A stretch of DNA of 64,000 nt from Jiangella alba (GCF_900106035.1 NZ_FNUC01000004.1:2728001-2792000); one strand, 5' to 3'; numbered from the stretch's first letter, positions 16,513-25,200 are shown. Made by a program: numbers and translations. The notes: generated by a model from the letters alone, not told the origin.

Positions 16513-17258
16513 CGGGCCACCGCCGCGACCAGCTCGTCGAGGTGCGCCAGCTGGCCCGCGACCGCGTCGACGGTGGGGTGCGCCATGTGCCCGGCGACCC
16601 GGCCGTCGACGAGGAACACGACGCTGTCGGCGTACGAGGCGGCGACCGGGTCGTGCGTGACCATGACGATGGTCTGCCGCAGCTCGGTGACGGCCGTGCG
16701 CAGCAGCCGCAAGATGTCCTTGGCGGTCGCGGAGTCCAGCGCGCCGGTCGGCTCGTCGGCCAGCACGACGGCCGGCTCGGTGGCGAAGGCCCGGGCGATG
16801 GCGACCCGCTGCTGCTGCCCGCCGGACAGCTCACCGGGCAGGTGCCCGGCCCGCTCGGCCAGGCCGACGTGATCGAGCAGGGTGCGCGCCAGCCGCGGGT
16901 CGGCCTTGCGCCCGGCCAGCCGCAGCGGCAGCGCGACGTTCTGCGCGGCCGTGAGGTAGGGCATCAGGTGGAAGCTCTGGAACACGAAGCCGATGCGCTC
17001 GCGCCGCAGCCGGGTGCGGGCGTCCTCGTCCCAGAACGTGACGTTCTCGCCGTCGATGACGACCTCGCCCTCGGTCGGGCGGTCCAGCCCCGCGACGCAC
17101 GACAGCAGCGTCGACTTGCCGGACCCGGACGGGCCCATCACCGCGGTGAAGGACCCGCGCGGGAAGTCGAGGTCGACGCCGTCGAGGGCGCGTACGCCGG
17201 TCTGGTGGTCGCCGTAGACGCGGGCCAGCCGGCGTACCTGCACGGCCATGGTGTCCAT
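16509..17258 (-). CDS. ABC transporter ATP-binding protein (LolD/MacB-like)
   Basis: This 249-residue ATPase has Walker A GPSGSGKST, a Q-loop in FVFQSFHLMPYLTA, the signature LSGGQQQRVAIARA, Walker B VVLADEPTGALDS and the switch VTHDP. The LMP and EPTGALD motifs are typical of FtsX-permease partners. The ATG at 17258 is preceded by GGAG at a good distance; a second ATG nine bases later is less well placed. It is transcribed with the permease and is divergent from the small membrane protein at 17440. Confidence 0.92.
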   Translation of the reverse strand: MDTMAVQVRRLARVYGDHQTGVRALDGVDLDFPRGSFTAVMGPSGSGKSTLLSCVAGLDRPTEGEVVIDGENVTFWDEDARTRLRRERIGFVFQSFHLMPYLTAAQNVALPLRLAGRKADPRLARTLLDHVGLAERAGHLPGELSGGQQQRVAIARAFATEPAVVLADEPTGALDSATAKDILRLLRTAVTELRQTIVMVTHDPVAASYADSVVFLVDGRVAGHMAHPTVDAVAGQLAHLDELVAAVAR

Positions 17259-17439
17259 GGTGGTCTCCGTTCGTTGGGTTGCCCTCGAAACTACGGATCG
17301 GCGCAGGTCAGAGGCGATACAGCTGAGTCCCTGGCTGGGGTGGGGAAAAGTCCACCTCCATCGGGGACCCAACCGGATCGAGGGCCCGGCCGCGGCTCCG
17401 TAGCGTCGAAGACACCCGAACCGAACGAAGGAGACGATC

Positions 17440-17871
17440 ATGCGACTCGACGACATCGGCCGGCGCCTGCTCCGCCCCGACACCGTCCCCGCGAGCGGCG
17501 CCGACCGCACCCCGGCGCTCGGCGTCCTCGACGCTGCCGGCCTCGACGGCGACGAGCTGCGGGCCCGCACCGACGCCGTCCAGGCGGCCACCACTCGCAA
17601 CGACCTCTACCTCGCGCTCGAGGGCCTGGACGCCGGCGTCCCGCCGTGGGGCGTCACCACCGCGCTGCGCGTCGCGGCGGTTGGGTGGATCGCGATGACG
17701 GCGGTGCAGATCGTCGTGTGGCTGGCCGTCGCCGTGGGCACCGGCGGCCTGGACGCGCCGTGGTGGCTGTACTCGACCGTCGGCGGCGCGGGTGTCGTCG
17801 GCGCCCTGTGGTGGGTCAACGAGTCCTACCATCGAGTTCCGGGCCGCCGCCCCACCGGCGCCCTCGCGTGA
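17440..17871 (+). CDS. Membrane protein with two helices, function unknown
   Basis: This 143-residue protein has a soluble N-terminal half (LRARTDAVQAATTRNDLYLALEG) and two membrane helices (LRVAAVGWIAMTAVQIVVWL and WWLYSTVGGAGVVGALWWV). AAGGAG lies seven bases before the ATG, and TAGCGT at 17401-17406 is a likely -10. It stands directly before a histidine kinase and response regulator in the same orientation and across from an ABC exporter, so a part in sensing or in the regulated response is possible but unproven. Confidence 0.78.
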   Translation: MRLDDIGRRLLRPDTVPASGADRTPALGVLDAAGLDGDELRARTDAVQAATTRNDLYLALEGLDAGVPPWGVTTALRVAAVGWIAMTAVQIVVWLAVAVGTGGLDAPWWLYSTVGGAGVVGALWWVNESYHRVPGRRPTGALA

Positions 17872-17902
17872 GCCCTGACGACCGATGGCGGGAGGTGACC
17901 GG

Positions 17903-19168
17903 GTGGCCGACCACCTGGGCGACGGCCGGTCGCCGGGCCGGCCCCGCCCGGTCGTGGCGCTGCCGCTGCACCCCATCGACGCCGACGGCCTGCTCGAACG
18001 GCTGCGGCTGACCGCCGTCGCCACCGGCATCGCCGCCCTCGGCGTGCCCGCCTGGATCCTGCTGGTGCTGGCGATCGTCGCGGTCCCGCTCAGCGTCGTC
18101 GGCATCGGGCTGTGGATCGCCGTCATCGTCGTGCACGGCACGGCGGTGCTGGTGAACGTGCTGCGCACCATCGCCGAAGGGCTGCTCGACGCCGACCTGC
18201 CGGAGCACACCGCCGACGGCGGCGGCCGGTCGCCGCTGCGGCTGGTCGCGGCGTGGCTGCGCGACCCGCTGCGCTGGCGCGAACTGGCGCTCACCGGGTT
18301 CGCCGCGACCGGCGGGCTGCTGCTGTCGGCGTTCCCGGCCGGTTTGCTGCTGTCGCTGCCGGCGCACGGCACGCTGCTGCTCACCGACGGCGGGCCGGTG
18401 TGGGCGGCGCTGACCGTCCTGGCCGTCCCGATGACGGTGCTGTGGTGGGTGGGCACGCCGTGGCTGGTGCGCACGCGGGCGCTGGCCGACGCCGCCATCC
18501 TCGGCCACTCGCTGAGCCGCCGGCTGGCCGAGCGCGTCGTCGAGGTCGAGAAGACCCGCGCCGAGCTGATCGACCACTCCGCCGCCGAGGTGCGGCGCAT
18601 CGAACGCGACCTGCACGACGGCGCCCAGGCCCGCATCGCCGCCGTCGGCATGAACGTCGGACTGGCCGAGCGGCTGCTGAAGGCCGACCCCGAGGCCGCG
18701 GCCGAGCTGCTGCGCGAGGCACGCGAGGGCACCGTGTCGGCGCTCGAGGACCTGCGCTCGGTGGTCCGCGGCATCCACCCGCCGGCGCTGGCCGACCGCG
18801 GCCTGACCGGCGCCGTCGAGGCGCTCGCGCTGTCGCTGCCGGGCCCGGTGACGGTGACGCTGCGGCTGCCCGGCCCGCTGCCGGCGCCGGTCGAGTCGGC
18901 CCTCTACTTCGCCGTCGCCGAGTGCCTGGCCAACGCCGTCAAGCACGCCGGCGCCACCCGCCTGTGGGTCACCGGCGGCGTCGACGGTCACCGCGTGCGC
19001 CTCGTGGTGGGCGACGACGGCCGCGGCGGCGCCGACCCGCGGGGGAGCGGGCTGTCCGGCGTCGCCCGCCGGCTCGCCGCGTTCGACAGCACCGTCGCCG
19101 TGGCCAGCCCGGTCGGCGGCCCGACCACCGTGACCCTGGAGGTGCCGTGGCCCGGCTCCGAGCCCTGA
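17903..19168 (+). CDS. Membrane sensor histidine kinase (HisKA_3 type)
   Basis: This 421-residue kinase has four to six N-terminal membrane helices (LTAVATGIAALGVPAWILLVL, IGLWIAVIVVHGTAVLV and others), a coiled linker, and a dimerisation/phospho-acceptor segment EVRRIERDLHDGAQARIAAV with the HisKA_3 histidine. The ATPase part shows AVAECLANAVKHA (N box), VGDDGRGG and GSGLSGVARRLAA (G boxes). The GTG at 17903 was chosen because GGAGG sits seven bases upstream; an ATG 18 bases earlier is poorly spaced. The stop overlaps the response regulator, and the pair probably controls a nearby exporter. Confidence 0.9.
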   Translation: MADHLGDGRSPGRPRPVVALPLHPIDADGLLERLRLTAVATGIAALGVPAWILLVLAIVAVPLSVVGIGLWIAVIVVHGTAVLVNVLRTIAEGLLDADLPEHTADGGGRSPLRLVAAWLRDPLRWRELALTGFAATGGLLLSAFPAGLLLSLPAHGTLLLTDGGPVWAALTVLAVPMTVLWWVGTPWLVRTRALADAAILGHSLSRRLAERVVEVEKTRAELIDHSAAEVRRIERDLHDGAQARIAAVGMNVGLAERLLKADPEAAAELLREAREGTVSALEDLRSVVRGIHPPALADRGLTGAVEALALSLPGPVTVTLRLPGPLPAPVESALYFAVAECLANAVKHAGATRLWVTGGVDGHRVRLVVGDDGRGGADPRGSGLSGVARRLAAFDSTVAVASPVGGPTTVTLEVPWPGSEP

Positions 19169-19803
19169 TCGCCGAGGACCAGGCGCTGCTGCGCGTCGGA
19201 CTCACCCGCATCCTCGAGTCCGACGACATCGTGGTGACCGACGCCGTGCAGGACGCCGCCACGCTGGCCGCGGCGCTGGCCAAGGACGACTTCGACGTCG
19301 CCGTCCTCGACGTCCGGCTGCCGCCCACCTTCACCACCGAGGGCCTCACCGCGGCGACCATGGCCCGCGCCGCCCGCCCGGCGCTGCCCGTCCTCGTCCT
19401 CAGCCAGCACGTCGAGCCGCTCTACGCACGCGACCTGCTCGCCGACGGCCAGGGCTCCATCGGCTACCTGCTCAAGGACCGCGTCGCCGACGTCGACGGC
19501 TTCCTGGCCGCGGTCCGGCAGGTCGCCGCCGGCGGCACCGTCCTCGACCCCGAGGTCGTCGCCGGCCTGCTGACGAACCGCCCCGACCCGGTCGACCGCC
19601 TCACCGACCGCGAGCGCGAGGTGCTGACGCTGATGGCGCAGGGCCGCTCCAACGCCGCCATCAGCGCGCGCCTGCATGTGTCGGAGGGCGCGGTCACCAA
19701 GCACATCAACAGCATCTTCACCAAGCTCGACCTCCCGCAGGCGCCCGACGACAACCGCCGGGTGCTCGCGGTGCTGGCCTGGCTCGACGGCGCCGGCGGC
19801 TGA
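19147..19803 (+). CDS. LuxR/NarL-family response regulator
   Basis: This 218-residue regulator starts VARLRALIAEDQALLRVGLTRIL. The receiver has the acidic pair ED, the phospho-accepting Asp in VAVLDVRLPP and Lys in GYLLKDRVADV. The C-terminal HTH is LTDREREVLTLMAQGRSNAAISARLHVSEGAVTKHINSIF, interrupted here only for description. It overlaps the kinase gene by 22 bases, so they are co-translated. Targets are unknown; the adjacent FtsX-type exporter (15031-17258) is the natural candidate. Confidence 0.92.
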   Translation: MARLRALIAEDQALLRVGLTRILESDDIVVTDAVQDAATLAAALAKDDFDVAVLDVRLPPTFTTEGLTAATMARAARPALPVLVLSQHVEPLYARDLLADGQGSIGYLLKDRVADVDGFLAAVRQVAAGGTVLDPEVVAGLLTNRPDPVDRLTDREREVLTLMAQGRSNAAISARLHVSEGAVTKHINSIFTKLDLPQAPDDNRRVLAVLAWLDGAGG

Positions 19804-19820
19804 GCCGCGACGCCTGCCGC

Positions 19821-19837
19821 GGGCCCGCCGCGGGCCC
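19821..19837. terminator. GC-rich palindrome after the response regulator
   Basis: GGGCCCGC and GCGGGCCC are perfect inverted arms around a single base. The palindrome lies 18 bases after the response regulator stop and before the next promoter, so it may end the two-component operon. The loop is too short for an ideal hairpin. Confidence 0.4.
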
Positions 19838-19877
19838 ACTACCCGTGGCCGTCCGTGTGACTGTGAGACACAGGGCA

Positions 19878-19907
19878 TTGAATTGCCGCGATTCGTCCCC
19901 TTACGAT
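19878..19907 (+). promoter_or_regulatory. Promoter of the calpain-like protease operon
   Basis: TTGAAT at 19878-19883 and TACGAT at 19902-19907 are 18 bases apart. The first base of the GTG at 19914 is seven bases beyond the -10, which predicts a leaderless message. Confidence 0.6.
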
Positions 19908-19913
19908 CTGACG

Positions 19914-20159
19914 GTGCCGCCGAACGAGATCGATCCGCCGACCCTGGAGGCCGCGGGCGATCGCCTCGTCGCGGTCGCCCCCGACGCCGACTACGCGCAG
20001 CCCGATGTCTACGGGCCCGACCTCTCCGCCATGCGCAACGACGAGTCGGTCACCGAGGCCCGGGTCAAGAGCGTCCAGGTGCTCCAGGTGCTGCACAGCC
20101 GGGCCGACCACCAGGGGCGGCTCGACCTCGCCGCCTACGACGAGTACAAGGACATCTGA
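19914..20159 (+). CDS. Small acidic protein upstream of the calpain-like protease
   Basis: This 81-residue soluble protein starts VPPNEIDPPTLEAAGDRLVAVAP and ends YDEYKDI. It is helical and acidic, without cysteines or a signal peptide. I do not recognise it. Its size and its position four bases before a WXG-bearing effector-like gene fit a small secretion partner of the EspC/WXG class, but this is inference. The GTG at 19914 was chosen for the promoter placement; the frame is open 23 codons further upstream with poor sequence. Confidence 0.7.
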   Translation: MPPNEIDPPTLEAAGDRLVAVAPDADYAQPDVYGPDLSAMRNDESVTEARVKSVQVLQVLHSRADHQGRLDLAAYDEYKDI

Positions 20160-20163
20160 CGCC

Positions 20164-21738
20164 GTGTTCGCGAAGCCCGACCCGTTCGAGCACGACGCCG
20201 ACGTCTGGGACGAGCAGGCGACGGGGTTCGACAAGGCCGCCGAGGCCGCCCAGGCCATCGCCGACGACACCGCCACCGCGGCCACCGAGGCGGTCTGGAA
20301 GGGGCCGATGCCCTCAGAGCGCCTCGGCCGCATGCAGCAGCAGGCGAAGGACGCCGCGCAGATGGCCGACAACCTGTCGCAGATGGCGTCCGCGTGCCGG
20401 ACCATCCGCGACGAGGCCGAGACCGCGAAGACCGCCATCGACGAGCTGCGCCGCGAGTGGGACGACGGCACGCTGTTCGACCGCTTCGGGTCCGAGGGCG
20501 AGGCCGACGACATCCGCGGCCAGTTCGCCGATCGGACCTCCGGCGCGCGCGGCGACCTCGAACTCCTCGCCCAGTCGATGCAGCCGGTCATCAACGCCGG
20601 CGACCCGCTCGACTACCTGTTCAGCCCCATCCAGGTGCCCGGCGCGCCGGACCTCGGCGAGCAGATCGACCACGACGCCGCCATGGACTACTTCGAGACC
20701 GGCAAGCTGATCGACCCGGCGCAGGTCCAGGCGATCGAGGACACCATCACCGGGGTGTCGGAGGGCGAGGACCCGCCGTCGGACTGGGACGAGTGGGCGG
20801 TGACCAACGGCTACTCCGCCGACGAGGTGCAGGCGGCCCTCGACAACCTCGACGACGAGGAGCGCGCCGCGCTCAACCAGTGGCTGGGCGACAACAAGGG
20901 CGACCCCGACAACGAGCAGCCCGATCCGGGCCAGCCGTCGCTCGGCCTCAGCTCGTTCCTCATGCGCAACATGAGCGCCGAGCAGGTCCAGGAGTTCCAC
21001 ACCGAGGTCCCCAACCTCGAGCCGACGCTGCACGGCGACGCCGACGGCTGGGTCGACGGCGACGTCGACATGACCGCCGACACCGACTTCACCGACGGCG
21101 GCAACGGCTTCACCGACATCGACCAGGGCGGCATCGGCGACTGCGCCACGCTGACGTCCATCGCCGCCGCCCAGGCCGCCGACCCGACGTTCCTGGACCG
21201 GCACATCCAGGAGAACCCGAACGGCACCTACACCGTCACGGTGTACGACGAGAACGGCAGCCCCGTGCAGGTCACCGTCAACGGCTTCGTCCCGGCCGAC
21301 GGCGGCAACCCGGCCTACAACGGCGACGAGCTCGACGGCGAGATCACCTGGGCGTCCATCTACGAGAAGGCCATGGCGCAGTACCAGGGCGGCAACTACG
21401 TCGAGATCGACGGCGCCTACACGCCGGACCGGCTGGAGACGACCATCGGCACCGGCAGCGACAAGACCGACCTGCCGTTGCCGTTCTTCCTCCCGCCCGA
21501 GCTCCAGTTCCAGCAGATGCAGGAGGCGTTCGAGGACGGCAAGCCGATCGTCCTGGGCGGCGGTGGCCACGCCTACTCCGTCGTCGGGTTCGACGACGAC
21601 GGCAACGTTCTGGTGATGAACCCGTGGGGCGGTGAGGGTAGCGTCGTCGCGATGACGCCCGAGCAGTTCAACTCCGGCCAGTTCCCCGAGCCGGCCGACG
21701 ACTGGCCCGAGTTCACCTACGTGGCGGTGACGAAGTGA
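20164..21738 (+). CDS. Calpain-like cysteine protease with an N-terminal WXG-type helical domain
   Basis: The protein has 524 residues. Residues 1-150 are helical with a WKG turn at 45-47 (EAVWKGPMPS), resembling WXG100-type domains of type VII substrates. Residues of about 315-500 form a calpain (C2) core: QGGIGDC with Cys327, GGGGHAYSVVGFDDDG with His469 and MNPWGGEG with Asn486, a complete Cys-His-Asn triad. There is no signal peptide. Bacterial calpain domains are found in secreted effector and polymorphic-toxin proteins; whether this one is exported is inferred. It overlaps the next gene by four bases. Confidence 0.82.
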   Translation: MFAKPDPFEHDADVWDEQATGFDKAAEAAQAIADDTATAATEAVWKGPMPSERLGRMQQQAKDAAQMADNLSQMASACRTIRDEAETAKTAIDELRREWDDGTLFDRFGSEGEADDIRGQFADRTSGARGDLELLAQSMQPVINAGDPLDYLFSPIQVPGAPDLGEQIDHDAAMDYFETGKLIDPAQVQAIEDTITGVSEGEDPPSDWDEWAVTNGYSADEVQAALDNLDDEERAALNQWLGDNKGDPDNEQPDPGQPSLGLSSFLMRNMSAEQVQEFHTEVPNLEPTLHGDADGWVDGDVDMTADTDFTDGGNGFTDIDQGGIGDCATLTSIAAAQAADPTFLDRHIQENPNGTYTVTVYDENGSPVQVTVNGFVPADGGNPAYNGDELDGEITWASIYEKAMAQYQGGNYVEIDGAYTPDRLETTIGTGSDKTDLPLPFFLPPELQFQQMQEAFEDGKPIVLGGGGHAYSVVGFDDDGNVLVMNPWGGEGSVVAMTPEQFNSGQFPEPADDWPEFTYVAVTK

Positions 21739-22247
21739 GCGCACGACAGCGCGAGGGCGGCGGACTCGCCACGGTGGCCGTCGACCTCGTCGACCCGCCG
21801 GCCGACGACCCCACCGTGCACACGCGCACGGCCAAGGCGCGCGTCGTCGCCGGCGCCCCCGCGGGGACGAACCTCTCGATCATCCACGTCGCGGCGCCGG
21901 TCAGCCAGCGTCCGTCCATCCAGGTCGGTTCCGCGCCGGACCGCGAGACCGCGCCGTGGGCGCACCTCACCACCTCGGGGCTGTGGAAGGACGTCACCGT
22001 CGGCGGCGGCCGGGCTACGCTCACCTACCGGCTGGCCTGGAGCCCGACGCCGAAGCGGTCGCTGCAGCGCGACACCAAGGTCGCCGTCGTCTACACCGAC
22101 GACGTCGCGGTCGGCGACACCGTCACGCACGGGCCGCTCAGCTACGAGGTGCTGGGCATCACCGACACCGGCGACGTCGCCACCAGCCACGTCGACCTCG
22201 CGGTCCGCTTCGACCCGTCGGTCCCGCTCACCGAGGACACGCCCTGA
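21735..22247 (+). CDS. Uncharacterised beta-rich protein, paralog of the next lipoprotein
   Basis: This 170-residue protein is homologous along about 150 residues to the protein at 22244: both have GTNLSIIHV or GSNLSIVHV, then the nearly identical THGPLSYEVLGITDTGD and a closing FDPSVPL or FDPAVPL. This copy lacks a signal peptide and the two cysteines of its neighbour. The GTG start overlaps the protease stop (GTGA). It may be a cytosolic inhibitor or chaperone of the protease, or a decayed duplicate that lost its leader. Confidence 0.75.
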   Translation: MSARQREGGGLATVAVDLVDPPADDPTVHTRTAKARVVAGAPAGTNLSIIHVAAPVSQRPSIQVGSAPDRETAPWAHLTTSGLWKDVTVGGGRATLTYRLAWSPTPKRSLQRDTKVAVVYTDDVAVGDTVTHGPLSYEVLGITDTGDVATSHVDLAVRFDPSVPLTEDTP

Positions 22248-22867
22248 CCACCGGTCGCCGGCGGACGCTCGCCGCGGCCGCCGCGGCGGTGCTCGCGCTC
22301 GTGCTCGCCGGGTGCGGCGACGACGCCGACGACACCGGCGCGTCGGCGAGCCCGACGCTGGGCGAGGGCGAGATCCCCGACGGCGAGCCGACGGCGCCGG
22401 CGGTCGCGATCGACCTGTGCGAGCCCGACGTCGAGGGCGACACCATCGGCGACCGGTCCGACTTCGCGCTGGTCGCCTGCGACGCGCCGCCCGGCAGCAA
22501 CCTCTCCATCGTCCACGTCACCCCGCCCGCCGGCCAGGACGTCGCCGTCCAGGCCCGTTCCGCCGCCGGCGACGCGACGCCGCGGGTCACCCTGCAGGCC
22601 ACCGGCCTCTGGCCCGACGTCGGCACCGGCGTCACCGTCATCGACGGCGACACCGCGACGTTCGAGTACACGCTGTTCTGGTACGCCGAGGGCGCCACCA
22701 CCGAGACCCGGGTCGAACGCGACTTCGCCGACGAGGTGGCCGCCGGCGACACCGTCACCCACGGCCCCCTCAGCTACGAGGTCCTGGGCATCACCGACAC
22801 CGGCGACCCGGAGACCAGCCACCTCGACCTCGCCGTCACGTTCGACCCGGCCGTCCCGCTGGAGTGA
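22244..22867 (+). CDS. Lipoprotein with an apparent CTG start, paralog of the previous gene
   Basis: This 207-residue protein opens LTTGRRRTLAAAAAA and has a clear lipobox LVLAGC with Cys24, followed by an acidic Asp/Ser linker and the same 150-residue domain as the gene before it. No ATG or GTG lies at a useful place for a leader peptide. A CTG at 22244 has GAGG seven bases upstream and overlaps the previous stop as CTGA, copying the ATGA/GTGA overlaps around it. The protein should be attached to the outer face of the membrane, perhaps protecting the cell from the protease. Confidence 0.72.
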   Translation: MTTGRRRTLAAAAAAVLALVLAGCGDDADDTGASASPTLGEGEIPDGEPTAPAVAIDLCEPDVEGDTIGDRSDFALVACDAPPGSNLSIVHVTPPAGQDVAVQARSAAGDATPRVTLQATGLWPDVGTGVTVIDGDTATFEYTLFWYAEGATTETRVERDFADEVAAGDTVTHGPLSYEVLGITDTGDPETSHLDLAVTFDPAVPLE

Positions 22868-22877
22868 CCCCCGCGGC

Positions 22878-25100
22878 TCAGCGGATCAGGCAGAAGGCCA
22901 CCGCATAGCCCTTCGCGGCGTCGTAGGGCTGACGGAGTTCCATGCACTGGATGAAGCGCTCGTTCTCGCCCGCCGTGCCCACGCCGTCGGCGCCGGCCGT
23001 GACCCGGGAACCGGCCTGGACGGTGTCGTCGACGCGGAGGTGCACCTGCCCGAGCAGGCCGACGCAGGTCCACTCCTCGGGCCGCTCCGAGCGCGGCACG
23101 TTGGCCTGGCCGGGGTCGTAGTCCGGGTTCTCGGCGCGGACGGTGATGGTCGGCCGCGGCTGCGGGTTGGGGACCTGCGGCCGCTCGGACTCGTGCTCGT
23201 CCGTCCCGGGCGTCCACTCGGGGTCCGGGACGGTCTCGGGCCAGTCGGGGTCGGGGACCTGCTCCAGGATCGGTTCGCCGAACTCTCCGGTCAGGTACCG
23301 GCCGCTCCACGTGAACGGCGAGTCGCCGGCGGCGACGAGCGCGGTGGCGGAGACCACGCCCAGCACGGCGTCGCCGCCGGACGCGGGCCGGACGGTGGCG
23401 CCGTCGAGGGCGACGAGTGAGCCCAGCGCGATGACGCCGGCGGCGGCGTTCTCGAAGTACTCCGCATAGTCGGTGAACGGCGTCGAGCCGGTGACCGTGC
23501 CGGCCAGCTGGTAGTTGCCGTTCTGGAACAGGTGGTGGCGGCGGTTGGCGGTGGAGGCCGCCCCCGCGGCGGAGTCGCCCAGGGCCAGCGAACGCACCTG
23601 GTCGTTGATCGTGCGGCGGCCGATGACGACGGCGCCGTCGGCCGTGGCCTGGGAGTTGACCGCCCCGAGCGCGATGGCCCCGGCGCCGGACGTCGTGCAG
23701 CCGCTGCCGCCGACCGAGCCGGAGCGGCGGCCGGAGGCCGTGCTGGTCTCGGAGCCGAGGTTGAAGGCCAGCTCGGCGTGGGTCTCGGCCTGTGCGGTGG
23801 CGACGTTGGCGGAGGTGCGGCCGAAGGTGCGCGACGTCTGGGTGGCGAGGTTCGCGGACATGTAGCCGGGCGTGACGGGGTTGATGTCGACCCGGCCGGC
23901 GGTGTAGCCGCTGCCGCCGTGGACGACGGTGACGCCGGTGATGCCGCCGTTCGCGTCGACGACCGGGGTGACCACGGCGTCGTCGCTGATGATCGCCACC
24001 CGGTCGCGGACCCGTAGCTCGTCGGTGGCGCTGTACCGCGTGCCGGGATCGAGGACGGTCACGCCGGTGACGGCGCCGCCGGTGACCACGACCTCGCCGC
24101 GGAAGCCCCGGCCGCCGCCGGCGTCGGACGTGTGCGACGCGATGTTCGCGCAGTACTCGGCCGACGTGTACGAGTGCCGGGTCGCGATGTTGACGTCGCC
24201 GAGTCCCTCGCTGTGGCTGAACACGGCGCTGTAGTTGCCGCCACGCGACCCGTAGACCTCGCACTCCTCGGTGCCGACGTTGACCGACTGGTTCGACTGC
24301 GCGACGGACTGCCGGGCCGAGTAGTTGCCGGAGACGTTGCCGAGCGCCCAGCAGAACGCCGACCCGACGTTCACCGAGCGGGCCGCCTGCGACCGGCTGT
24401 TCTGTGACGCCATGACGAGGCGCAGGCTGCGGTTGGTGCGGCCGGAGATGGTCGGCGTGCCGTTGGCGCCGCCGGGGTAGGCGGGTTCGACGCCGCCGGT
24501 GTCGACCGTGTCGGCGACCAGGGTCCGGTCGAAGTCGGCGCTGAGCGTCTGCCCGCCGCTGGCGAAGAAGCCGTTGACGTAGTTGTTCGTGTACGGGTTC
24601 GGGGTGACGGTGGGCGTGGCGATCGGCGGGACGCCGGTGAACGCGTAGGTCTTCCCGAGCAGGTCGACCTGCTGGTTCTGCGTGTAGGTCTCCAGGTCCT
24701 GGAAGACGGCGTCGTCGGCGGTCGTGCCGTCGGCGGCCGCGCCGAACATCACCGGGTTGGGTTCCGGGCTGAGCAACTCCCACCAGGCGCCGTCGGCGGA
24801 CTGCAACGCACCCGCGTGGGCCGGCTGGGCCGTGACCCGCTGGTACAGCGCGCCGCCGCCGTCGCCTGCGGCGTGGTAGCCCTGGGTCTGCAGGAAGTCC
24901 ACGGCCGGGTCGACCGCCGCCGCTGTCACCTCGCCGGCCGTCAGGTAGCCCTCCACCGGCGAGGAGGCGAGCATGCGCAGCCCCGGGGGCACCGCCGCCG
25001 CGGTGGCCGACGACGCGACCGTGGACGCCGCGACCGCGCTGATGGTGCCCATACCGAGGTAGCCGAGAACGGAACGCCTGAGAGGCCGGGGATGCGTCAC
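22878..25100 (-). CDS. Secreted phage-appendage-like protein with a Peptidase_G2-type domain
   Basis: The protein has 740 residues. A twin-arginine-like leader (LRRSVLGYLGMG to SSATAAA, about 1-35) precedes a tailspike-type N-terminal region (GYHAAGDGGGALYQ, MFGAAADGTTADDAVF). About 200-480 consists of short Gly/Asn/Ser repeats resembling beta-roll head repeats (NVGSAFCWALGNVSGNYSA; GAIALGAVNSQATADGAVVIG). About 520-600 carries TPFTDYAEYFEN and GSLVALDGATVRPA, typical of the Peptidase_G2 autoproteolytic domain of phage appendages. The end is Pro/Glu-rich. The GTG has AAGGAG upstream. No other phage genes adjoin it; it is divergent from the sialidase-like gene. Confidence 0.75.
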   Translation of the reverse strand: MTHPRPLRRSVLGYLGMGTISAVAASTVASSATAAAVPPGLRMLASSPVEGYLTAGEVTAAAVDPAVDFLQTQGYHAAGDGGGALYQRVTAQPAHAGALQSADGAWWELLSPEPNPVMFGAAADGTTADDAVFQDLETYTQNQQVDLLGKTYAFTGVPPIATPTVTPNPYTNNYVNGFFASGGQTLSADFDRTLVADTVDTGGVEPAYPGGANGTPTISGRTNRSLRLVMASQNSRSQAARSVNVGSAFCWALGNVSGNYSARQSVAQSNQSVNVGTEECEVYGSRGGNYSAVFSHSEGLGDVNIATRHSYTSAEYCANIASHTSDAGGGRGFRGEVVVTGGAVTGVTVLDPGTRYSATDELRVRDRVAIISDDAVVTPVVDANGGITGVTVVHGGSGYTAGRVDINPVTPGYMSANLATQTSRTFGRTSANVATAQAETHAELAFNLGSETSTASGRRSGSVGGSGCTTSGAGAIALGAVNSQATADGAVVIGRRTINDQVRSLALGDSAAGAASTANRRHHLFQNGNYQLAGTVTGSTPFTDYAEYFENAAAGVIALGSLVALDGATVRPASGGDAVLGVVSATALVAAGDSPFTWSGRYLTGEFGEPILEQVPDPDWPETVPDPEWTPGTDEHESERPQVPNPQPRPTITVRAENPDYDPGQANVPRSERPEEWTCVGLLGQVHLRVDDTVQAGSRVTAGADGVGTAGENERFIQCMELRQPYDAAKGYAVAFCLIR

Positions 25101-25153
25101 GGTCGTCTCCTTCAGGGAGGGGAAGAGGGGGCGCAGAACGAGTTTGTAATATA

Positions 25154-25189
25154 GTTAACCGTCATCAAGACGGCAAGCAGTCGGTTAAC
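25154..25189. promoter_or_regulatory. Inverted GTTAACCG operator between divergent genes
   Basis: GTTAACCG at 25154-25161 and CGGTTAAC at 25182-25189 are inverted copies 20 bases apart. The left arm extends to GTTAACCGTCA, whose exact reverse complement is at 31149-31159 beside the GntR gene. The site lies 12 bases before the sialidase-like GTG and overlaps the AT-rich promoter DNA. Confidence 0.65.
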
Positions 25190-25200
25190 GAGGAGGCTCG

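Noticed and set aside
19821-19837. Riboswitch in the leader of the calpain-like operon
   Set aside because: The region is short, the predicted message is leaderless, and only a simple palindrome is visible.
22878-25100. Prophage
   Set aside because: Only one phage-like protein is present. There is no integrase, terminase, capsid or lysis gene on either side.
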